A program made the position numbers and the translations under genes. A stretch of DNA of 64,000 nucleotides. Source: Bombyx mori. Lineage: Eukaryota; Arthropoda; Insecta; Lepidoptera; Bombycidae. A model generated the notes under the pieces. It did no database searches and had not been told where the DNA came from. It saw only the letters and a program-made list of their open reading frames with translations. Location of the stretch: positions 11,311,501-11,375,500 of the forward strand of contig NC_085120.1 in assembly GCF_030269925.1 (NCBI RefSeq), written 5' to 3'. Below are positions 43,938 through 55,900 of the stretch, one piece after another; positions within the stretch are counted from its first letter, which is position 1, and every line of letters begins with the position of its first letter.

Positions 43938-46900
43938 ATTGTTTTGGAATTTTGGATTATTTCCTTTTGAAAATAATAACACAGAAACTACAGGTCCCGA
44001 TACTTCTGAATGCAACGCTTTTGTGTCTTATTCTCGCATTTAGATTAACTCATTAATTGAAAGAGATAGCTTTATATTAATAGAAAGAGAGTTTAAATTG
44101 CTTTAAAGAATGTTGATGGATTTCTTATCTGGTTAATGTTGTTTGCTTGTTCGTGTTTTACCATTTGCGAACTTATAATAATCTATATCTATACTAATAT
44201 ATAAATCTACAGTGGTTTTTACGGATGTTCCGTTATAACTACTGAACCATGCATTCGATTGACTTGAAACTTGGTATCCATGTAGAAAATACATATACTT
44301 AATGGATAGGCTAATATTTATATGAATGTTGGGCTCCCTACATCGGTTGCGGGGGCGTTAATGATGAGATCTTTGTGAGAATCTTTGTGGGGGTGAGAAA
44401 TAATAATATTAATTTTAAATGCCCAGCGAAGCGGACGGGTACAGCTAGTATGTTTATGTATCTATATTGGTGTATAAGTGATATGGTAATTTAATTTTAT
44501 ATGTATATTGTAAGCATGAAGTCGTCGTGGCCTAAAGGATAAGACGTCCGTTGCATTCGTATCGAGCGTTGCACCGGTGTTCGAATCCCGCAGGCGGGTA
44601 CCAATTTTTCTTATGAAATACGTACATAACAAATGTTCACGATTGACTTCCACGGTGAAGGAATAACATCGTGCAATAAAAATCAAACCCGCAAAATTAT
44701 AATTTGCGTAATTACTGGTGGTAGGACCTCTTGTGAGTCCGCACGGGTAGGTACCACCGCCCCGCATATTTCTGCCGTGAAGCAGATGCGTAATGCGTTT
44801 CGGTTTGAAGGGTGGGACAGCCGTTGTGACTATACTGAGACCTCAGAACTATATCTCAAGGTGTGTGGCGCATTTACGTTGTAGATGTCTATGGGCTCCA
44901 GTAACCACTTAAAACCAGGTGGGCTGTGAGCCCGTCCACACATCTAAGCAATAAAAAAAAAAAACAAAAAAAAGTGTACTATTATATTTATTGTATATTT
45001 TGTTATTATTTAATATTTTACGTAAATCTATTGTTCTATTGTTCTTGTTTATAATAAATAGTAAACCGCAATATACCTACCCGTTGCACCTTTCTCAGAA
45101 TTTCTCGAGATAAAATAACGGCTATCTGGAAGAGATTTTATTTCGGCGATAAGACACCATATTATACAATTATACTTGTTTGTTGATTCTTTTATAATAA
45201 AGTATACTCTTTCTCCCTCTCTCTCCCTCTATCTCCATCCGCCCTTCACTCTGCCGCCTCCACTACTCCCCCTTTATAAGCAGTTGTTAAACATCTACAG
45301 TACATTTCATTATCTAGCCAACCTTGCGTCGTTAACATAGGGGTTATCACAGACAGTAAAGTTGTTGATTTTTTTTATTGGCATATAAACAGTCGCAAAA
45401 TGATAATAACTCGCATATTATAAATAGATACGAAGACCTTTTAATATTTCCATAAACAAAATATGCAATTAAAAGTATTTTGTTGAGTCGTAACCATGTA
45501 TCACATATTATGTGACATGTATGATTAAAATCAGTTTTACGGTTTTATATCGCCTTTTTGGAACGAAGTTCCTTATGGGACGATGCGGAGGGATACATTA
45601 ACCGGGAAAAAACGTCCGTAACGTAAGATTTTTATAAGTAATGCACAGAGTGTACGACTTAACTTTGTAATAACGTACAAAAAATAACATATTTTTTATC
45701 ATTCATTGACCACGATCTCAGAGCGTTCGTTTGCGCAGTACACTAACTCTTATGCAAACAACCGTGAATGAAGTGTACCACAATAAGTTCGCACGTTACC
45801 GAATGACTGCGGGTTGGTGCGAAACCTACAGTTTTATTTTATTTATACCTAGAATAGAACTTAAAATTAATATTTTTATAATAAGGAACTTCGTTCCTAT
45901 CCGATGTCCCACGACACCACACATATTTTTTATTACGTTCAGAATTATAATTATACAGTTTTCGTGGTCACTGACCGCTGCCGGCGTCCTCGATAACGAA
46001 AACTGTAAATTATTCCAAACGTCAGAAATAATATCGAAGAGTGAAAGACTATTTGTTTAAGCGACATTTGTACAACTTTACAGGAGAGCCATTTAATGTT
46101 TTATTTTTATTTACTGGTGGTAGGACCTCTTGTGAGTCCGCACGGGTAGGCACCACCACCCCATCTATTTCTGCCGTGAAGCAGTTGTGCGTATCGGTTT
46201 GAAGGGTGGCGCAGCCGTTGTAACTATACTGAGAGCTTAGAACTCATATTTCAAGGTCGGTGGCGGCATTTACGTTGTAGATGTCTATGGGCTCTGGTAA
46301 CCACTTTACGCCAGGTGGACTGTGAGCTCGTCCATCCATATATGCATGAAAAACATATTTATAAAAAAAAAATCAAAAATTTTTCATTCAAATTTTTTTT
46401 GGAAAACTGTAACAAAAAAAACTTCTTTAGCTATTTGAATGTGGTAAACTGAGGATTCGATTTCCTGCTCTGTTTTGGCTATCACATGACGTTGGCATTA
46501 ATGGTACAAACCCTAAAGCGGAAAAGGAGCGACTCGACCATTCCGTGGTTCAGATCCGATCATGCACGGTCCTCGTGAATGAATATTGGATAGTTACTTT
46601 ACTTAAAAATGCACGGAGAGGTACGATTCGAGCTTCGGCAAAGTCCCATCACTCGATACGAACACACCGGGTATCTTATCTTATCTTCATATCGTAAAAT
46701 AAAAATACTCGCAGCAATGTTACGTAAAAGCAAAACTGCAAAGCGTCTGTCTCACTATTATTGTCAATAATGTATATAAACCCGTCACTTTCCCCCAGAT
46801 AGATCTATTGCGGCTACCACTTTTGTCCAATCACAAATTAGACTACATACTTTCCTTGAACAGATACTCTTCACCACCTCAGGCTAGAGAATGTTCATTA

Positions 46901-49900
46901 ATGAAGAGTCAAACAGAACATTATTTCTCCTCCTCGCCATGCTCGTTAGTAAGAACAGCTTGTGGGTGGACCTTCGCAGCTAAACTTGGGCATTAAATAA
47001 ACCGACACAAGCATTAACATCTTGCTTACATCTGTCACGAAGCAGCCATACTCCAATTTGATGGACGGGACAGTTATTCTAATTAAATCTTGGCTCTGCC
47101 CCTGGCTTTGCTGAAGTCTATGGGCGACGGTAACCACTCACCATCAGGTGGGCCGTATGCTTGTCTGCCTACAAGGGCAATAAAAAATAAATAAAGAAAT
47201 GTTGCCTTAGTATTATCCAGTCTAGTCTATTATCTAGCCTTAGTATTATTATTTCAATAGGCAGACTGGTATAAGGCCTCTCCGGTGGTGAGTGATAACC
47301 TCTCACGGATATCCAGCAATGCCACGGGAATAGGCAAGTCGCTGCCTACCTAATTTCATATTTTAATCATTTCTAGGTTATCGTCGACTTCTAGTTTGGG
47401 CAAAAAATGCTGTTACTGCTTTCCACTGAGGATTGGTTGCTTCATCCTTGGTTACCTGACCATGGTATGTATCTACTGTTGTATCTCTTATTTCTTTTGT
47501 CATAAAGAAAGAAAGATACATACAAATATGTACATGGAGAAAGAATAAAAAGTAAGATTTATCAATCCATTTATTGTAAAACAGATTATCCAGACGTGAT
47601 ATATTAATGTATCGGGATTTGTGTTAAAAGAATTAGAGATATTCGGTTTTATTTAGTAGTCCATAATTCCACATTTAATATTATAAATACGACAGCCATT
47701 TTGTTTGTTATGTTTTTTACGATCGAACCACAAAACCGATTTTAACGAAATTTGGTATGGAATGGGAGTTCTGCAAAAAGAAATAGGCCTTGTTTCATCT
47801 CAATCCTGAGGGCTTATCTTGGTCCACGCCATATTTACAGCTTCTGCGAATTGAACACTGTTGTAATAAATAATAAAAAATTTTTTAGCTAAAATTGTGA
47901 TTTAGTTTAGTTTGCTTAAATTTTGTTTAGTATTATTTATAACTATTTCTAATCGATTTGAAATTTTCTGTTGTTTTTATTCGGTTATCCTTTGAGAGTC
48001 CTGTCTCAAGTCGCGATGCGTAATTTACAATAACGTAAACGGTATTCGCTTTTAACTTTGGGATATTCCAAATTATAGTCTGTCAAAAAACCGGGCCACA
48101 GAGAACATTTTTTTAATTTTGTTGCCACATTATTCTGAATCATAAAAGCAATATACTTACATATGTTTGGCATAGACCAAGGATGAGCAACACGCGGCCC
48201 GCCAAGCATTTCTAATATTGGATTTATTTTATCGGCTCTCTTTCCCATTAATTCGTTTTTCTGATCTTTTTTATTTGTTCTTTTTAATAAAGAAATAAAG
48301 TTTCGTAAATTATTAATAAGAGTTAATATCCATGTGCGGCCCGCCAAAAATAATTAAAATTTAAATTGACCCATACGTAACGTAACGTAACGTGGGACGC
48401 CCCCTGACTAGGTGGTGCGATGACCTCCGAACGGTGGTCGGCGAGAAGTGGATGAGGAGAGCCGAATCCCTCGCTCAGTGGTGTGGATTGGGAGAGGCGT
48501 ATGTCCAGTAGTGGACGACTGTGGGCTGTTTATAAAATTGGCCCATTGATTAAACAGTTTGCTCAACCATGGCATAGACAGCATACAGTCTATATTGTCT
48601 GATCTAGTCTGACACAATTTGATAACCCATTCGTAATTCGTTTCTTTTCAACAGTTCACCAATGTCTACAATACCGGGCTGTTGATTACTTTGACCAATT
48701 ACATTGGAGCTGGTTCCCATAGCTTCGATCGCACCACTAGCTTCGATAGCATCGACTTGGAAGAGCTCAGCGAACCCACCACTACCTTACAGCCTGCCCA
48801 GCAATCCTCGGAATCGCCCCTCCTCAGTGGGGTCGGATTCGTGCTTCTGATGACGATAGTAATAAATGCTGCATGGTTGCTTGTCAACATCGCTTGTGTG
48901 GTCGGACTACACAGGGTATGTGCTTTCCATGATTTAATTTAATCATATCAATATATACTGCTACAGAACAGTTGAGATGGACATAAAAAATAAAAAAGTG
49001 TGTGTGTGCAAGTCACACACGGTAGAAGTGAAACTTATAAATAAGATATAGATATACTGACTATCCCACTACACAGGAGCATACATATGGACAATGTTTA
49101 GGGGACGATAGTGGGGATGCTGCGAAGAGTCGCACAAAGAGGAGACCGAGATCGTCTAATGTGTTCTATCTCATTCCCTCGCCGGCTGAGTCCTATACGT
49201 TTATGTGTTTATGTCTCTATGGAGTTATTTTTTCGTTTCATCGAGTTTGAAATCACAACGATTCTAAAGAAGTTTCACTTCAATAAAAAACTGGGAACAA
49301 ATGACGGACGGTAATATGACCCCAATTTAAGGTTCTCCATGTTATTGTTACTAGAAACTGATAATCTTTTTTATATTTATTTATTGCTTAGTTGGGTGGA
49401 AGAGCTCACAGCCCACCTGGTGTTAAATAGTTACTGGAGCCCACAGACATCTACGACGTAAATGCGTCACCCTCATTGAGATATAAGGGCTCAAGTATAG
49501 TTATAAGGGCTGTCCCACCCTTCAAACTGAAACGCATTACTGCTTCTCGGCAGAAATAGGCAGGGAGGTGGTACCTACCCGCGCGGACTCACAAGAGGTC
49601 CTACCAGCAGTAAAAACACATGCTTATATACGTCTAATTATATAAATGTATGTATATATATATATATATATATAGTAAAGACAGACAAAGACCCAGACAA
49701 AAAGCAAACAAACTTATCCATCACATAATGTTTACCCGATGTGGGAATTGAACCCACGACCCTGGGCGCAATAGTCAGAGGTAATAAAGATTGCATCACC
49801 GAATTAGTCATAAATATAAACACATAAACCTTGATTGATTTGTCTGTAGCCTTTCAAACGTTCGTTCGAGCACCAAAAAAAGTATCATCATTATCCTGCC

Positions 49901-52900
49901 CTTCTCCCAGTCACCTGGGGTCGGCGTAACATGTTTTCTCCTTCCATACTCTTCTATCATATACCAAAAAAAGTATCTAAACTCATTTTAATAAAGCGTT
50001 TCCGGGTTAGATATTCAAGTTTTTCGACTGTCTTATTTTAGTCAGTAGATTATTTTGGTGTCGTAGTCAAATTATACTATTATAACAAAATAGAAACTAG
50101 ACTTTCAACAAAGTAAAATGAGCATATCATTAATATAGTTAAGGTCATTTAAATATGAATTATTGACCAGGTCGGAATATAACTAATGCTATATCGTAAG
50201 CATTAGAAATATTCAATTTTCTCAAAGTAAGTGTAAAAGTTTGTACTGGTGGTAGGACCTCTTGTGAGTCCGTACCCTGTTTATTTCAGCCGTGAAGCAG
50301 TAATGCGTTTCAGTTTGAAGTGCGGGGCAGCTGTTGTAACTATACTTGAGTCCTTAGTACTGATATCTCAAGGTGTGTGGCGCATTTACGTTGTAGATGT
50401 CTATGGGCTCCAGTAAGCACTTAACACCAGGTGAGTTATGAGCTCGTTCACCCATCTAAGCAATAAAGAAAAAGACATTCGACAATGAACAACATTGATT
50501 AAAGTGGCTCTCAAACTTTACGCAAAGCAAATAGCAATGTGCCTTTGTCCCAAAAAAAATACATGACGTTTAACAATGACTTATCTTGCGATTATCATTC
50601 GCGCGCTTGTAACGTATCTAGATATAAAAATAGCGATGCGATCTCGCAAACGGAGTTGACGGTTTCAAAATTAAAATACACACAAAAGACTTGTATTTTG
50701 TTTTTGACGCGTATCAGCAGTATCCACGTATTGTTAGAGGGTTTCTTAAATTGTTTGTACTTATGTTGTTATTTCTGCTATTTTATTTACAGTTTTACAT
50801 AAACTACACTGTATGCACCTTTAGCAGTTTTCTGGCAACACTAAAATGTCGGGCGGTGGATGGTAGCAATAAACAAAATGTTCGAACGGAGTGCAGTGAG
50901 CGTGCACGTAATGCGGACCCGAGCTGGACGCCAGCCAACAACTGTTACTCAAAATTACACATTTATTTATTAGACCCTGTTGTAGGCTGGGAGGTTGGGA
51001 TGTTTTTTTTACTTTAAGTTTGAATTTTTTTTGTTTAGATGAATGGACGAGCTCACTGCCCACCGGTTGTTTAGTGGTTACTGGAGCCCATAGACATCTA
51101 CAACATAAATTCCGCCACCCGCCTTGAGATATGAGTTCTAAGGTCTCAGTATAGTTACAACAGCTGCCCCACCCTTCAAACCGAAACGCATTACTGCTTC
51201 ACGGCAGAAATAGGCGGGGTGGTGGCACTTATTCGCGCGAACTCATAAGAAGTTCTACCACCAGTAAAATTAAAAAAACAGTATTAATATCACTATTTCG
51301 TTATCCTATTACTATTATGAGTTAATGTTGACCGTAGTATTAATACTCAAATAGCATGCAAAATTCAAATAAAATCAAGGTAACAGTAAAACCGTTCTAA
51401 CATCTTTATTAGCAGAAAGTATACGGGAGTTGATATTTCAGAGATCTTTTTCTTGCCCTTATCTCACATAGAAAAAGACGAGGCACCAGAGAGATGACAA
51501 GCAGCCTCTTTTTCCATTTTGGCCTATCATACGTCATGTCCACATTCACACACTTCTCACGCATATCCTCTATCACACGCTTCATCAAAGTATCTTTTTT
51601 ATTTTTACCATTTTAGGCCAGCGATAGCATTCCCAAGGAGGACTGACGTCAGTCAGGCTATCGGTCTTAAAACTCGGGCAGCATGACTTGATATTTCAAA
51701 GATGCTATAAATAAAAAGTCGTAAAACTCCCCGACTACACGTCCACTTGTATACAACTGTGACATCAATGAAACGTATGCATACGCTCAGGCAATAGGAG
51801 TCAGTGACACTTGTGATCCTGAAATGATATTGTAGATTGTTTTTACAAAGACCACGAGTTGCAAGGAGCTTCGTTAATGTTTTCAGTATTTATTTACTTA
51901 GCTTTATTTACTTAACTTTTTTCGCAATCGAAGCCAGATGCTTTTGCATTCCACTTCATCGCAAGTGTAATTGGTAAACTAGGGGCACAGCCGAGCTAAC
52001 GACTTTTCAAACCCCGTTTAAAGTGTTCGGGGCTTAGGAAGACAGCTCACAAGTGCTCAATATGAGCTACTTGTTCTTATTTTGGACTATGCATACAGGT
52101 CACACTTCTAGACCCGGGTAGCATGTGGCCAAATAGATCTCTGAAAGCGCCATTGCCGACTAGTGCTATATTAGGCAAAAAAGAAGCCCTAGGTTTTTTG
52201 TCGATTCTTGTATGATTCAGCTGCACAGTATCCTAAATCGACCTTAACACGTTGAAAGTTTTGCGACCTACCGGTGTGCCTAGCGTACTATAATCAATCA
52301 GGCCAAACCAAAATCAGAGAATCGGTAATTTATCAATTTGAGATATTCATCATCTATACTAATATTATAAAGCTGAAGATTTTGTTTGTTTGAACGCGCT
52401 AATCTCAGGAACCACTGGTCCGATTTGATTCTTTCAGTGTTAGATATTTATTGAGCCCATTTATTGAAGTAGGCTATATAAAGGCTATATAGCATCACGG
52501 TAAGACCAATACAAGTGGAGCACCAATAAAAAATGTTTTAAAATACGGGTTTAGATAGCTCCATAACATTCTATAATTCAAAAATATTTTTACTTTCTAC
52601 GTGAATGAAGTGGGGGGTGAAATTTAGCGTTATGCCAAAATTATTAGTAGTATATGCAAATTATTTCACGCGGACGGAGTCACGGGCAAAAGCTAGTGAA
52701 TTTATAAAATGCGATAATTTAGACGGAAGATAAAAATTAGCGACTTTTACCGTCTAGTTTTTATGATACTTTAAAAGGCTATAACCTTGATAAAACTATA
52801 AGTTTTCATTGGATTTGAAAACCACACCGTTCTGTTCGGCTAAGGACCGCGTGGTTCACTTTCATACTCGTTTTTTTTGATAGCTGCAATCTGTGGCTTG

Positions 52901-55900
52901 TAGGAAGCATTTACGTAGGAACCCTCACGCGGCTCACGGGTGACCCTCATGACCCGAACGGTTCAGTACGATAAGGCTCACCGGTGCGCACCGTGGCCTG
53001 AATGAAAATACTCGATTTTCATATGGCGTTCAATGTGTCTGTCGTGGCGTGCAAACACTTTGACAGGACATTAGAACTACGACGATTAGACATAAACTAA
53101 GACAGAGGCTTGACAAGAATTCGAAAAGAAATGGAACGAGGGCGTTCGTGACTAGCGGCAGGCAGTACATTTTTGACTTCTTAAAAGACGGACAAAAAGA
53201 CGACAAGGAACGAACCGACCGTTCTCATATACATATAAAAATATTCGACAAAAGAACGAACCGACCGTTCAGTGTCAAATTTGAACTTAGACACTGTATA
53301 GGCCGGGAGCTCACCTGTCTGATACAATTGTAAAGACAATAAAAATGTTCTGTTTCAGAGGCGACCTGGTAACATCAAGTTCTACGTCCTCTTCGCAGCC
53401 TGCCGCCTCGTCCTGGTCTTTGCTGGTTTAGTGTACCTGACAATGACCATCACGACTCCGGCCTTAATGTTACATGGCTTGGACATTGGTGAGTTGAAAA
53501 TATGTTTTGAATCTTGCTATACTGAATTTTCGGGGCGGAAAAGTCCTTGAGTGGCGACCGCGTACCGGAAGACGTAGCGTGGGTAGGCCTCCCACAAGTT
53601 GGAGCGACGACCTACTGAGGCTCGCGGGGATCTGCTGGATGCAAGCAGCGCTGGACTGGTCTTTGTGGCGTGGCTTGGGGGAGGCCTATGTCCATAATGG
53701 ACGTCTGTGGGCTGATGGAATAGAAAAGAATAGAATAGTACATTTTAGGCATTATACGTGATTGTACGTGATGATACGGGGTACCAATTTACTAATGAAA
53801 TACGTACTCAACAAATGTTCACGATTGACTTCCACGGTGAAGGAATAACATCGTGTAATAAAAATCAAACCCGCAAAATTATAATTTGCATAATTACTGG
53901 TGGTAGGACCTTTTGTGAGTCCGCACGGGTAGGTACCACCGCCCTGCCTATTTCTGCCGTGAAGCAGTAATGCGTTTCGGTTTGAAGGGCGGGGCAGCCG
54001 TTGTAACTATACTTGAGACCTTAGAACTTATATCTCATGGTGCGTGGCGCATTTACGTCGTAGATGTCTATGAGCTCCAGTAATCCACTTAACACCAGGT
54101 GGGCTGTGAGCTCGTCCACACATCTAAGCAATAAAAAAATGCAATGTTATGCTAAAGCTACCCTACTCTAAAAGTAGGGAAGATTGACTGATTTATGTTG
54201 GGCAGAAAATTTCCTGAAATATGTACCAATATCAAGAGCACAAATAAACAAGAACAAACGCTAAATATTTATTGTATTGGTTGGCAAATTATTAAATTAC
54301 ATAGTTTAATGACCTTTAATTCTTGATTTAACCAATTAATAAAATCAACACAAGTGCTTATTAACAACAATAACGGACAGTCAAGGTTTCAATAATGGAC
54401 TGTATTATCTTGCGCATTACAAAAGGTCAGGTATGACACAAATCACTATCTGCTCAGTTCGTCTCTGGAAATTGTCGAAGCCATTTTTTTTAACACGATA
54501 AGAAACATTAGAATAACATATTGTAAAATCGTCGGTAAACATTACAAATGAGTGAATCTATTTGTGTACTGAGGTATTTTGGGTACTGAGTAACAGAGGT
54601 CAAGACGTACCAGACTTACGTATACACAAATGTTCATGAATGACTTCCAGGAAGGAAGGAAGGAAGAAATAACATCGTGTAATATAAATTGATCCCGCAA
54701 TAAATGTAATTTGCGTAATTACTGGTGGTAGGGCGTCTCGTGGGCCTTTGGGCTGGTAGGTACCACCACCCTGCCTATTTCTGATGTGAAGCAGTAATGG
54801 GGCAGCCGTTGTACTGTAAAACTGAGACTTAGAATTCATGCCTCAAGGTGGCTCGCGGCATTTAAGTTGTTGATGTCTATGGGCTCCGGTAACCACTTAA
54901 AACCATGTGGATTGTAAGCTAGTTCACTAATTTATACTTAAAAAACGTTAATATGCTTAATTCCCGTAGGCAGGTACCAATTGTAATAAAAAAAGGTACC
55001 AATTGAAATGAAAAACGTACCTGTTTTCATGGACTACTTCCATGATGAAGGAATCCAACACTGCATTTCGATGTGTCTATTTAGAGCCGATCTCATTTCT
55101 GCAGGGCAGGAAATTATATTAAACCTTTGCACTCAAACGACGCCAATTAATAGAGTGTAATAAGATAAACATTATTTATCATAGTTCGTTGTTTTCGACA
55201 TATAAATGAACAGGCTCGTGAAGTTTTACTTTTTGTATACGATTGTTTGTTTATATGTATGTTTTTAAAGTAACTGTAAAATGTTTAACTAATTTGGTCG
55301 AAACCTTCTCGAGTTACTTGTTCGCACAAGTGAAAAGGTCGTCGAGTGCAAAGGGTTGAAGTGAGCTTGCTGAACCCATGACTTCGCCCGCGTGGTCAAG
55401 GACAAGTGTCAGTTAATTTTCTATATACATATCGACGATTGAAAGGCAAACATGACTAAGCGACAATAACTGCTTTGTATATAAATGACAGGCAATAACC
55501 ATATTCGATGCACAAAAAAAATATATTTCTAGGTCTATTAAAATCATTTCAATCCTACAGCAGTAGCTCAATATGAGCTACTTGTTCTTATTTTGGACTA
55601 TGCTTACATGTCACACTTCTAGATCCGGGTCGCATGTGGCCAAATAGATCTCTCAAAGCGCATTGCCGACTAGTGCTATATTAGGAAAAAAACAAGCTCG
55701 ATGTTTTTTGTCGATTTTTCTATGATACAATTATTTCAGTGTTAGCTAGCCCATTTATTGAGGAAGGCTATATATAGGCTATATAAGTATAGCATCACGA
55801 TAAGACCAATACAAGTGAGCATCAATAAAGAATGTTTCAAAATACGAGTTTAAATAGCTCCTTAACATTCTATAATTCAAAAAATATTTTCCCTTTCTAT

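Noticed and set aside
43737..44056. Ser-Leu and Arg-Glu repeat frames
   Set aside because: Translations of the (GA)n microsatellite.
48006..48347. 113-residue minus frame in intron 2 of the tetraspan gene
   Set aside because: It overlaps an hAT-like repeat (GCGGCCCGCCAA) and has no family resemblance.
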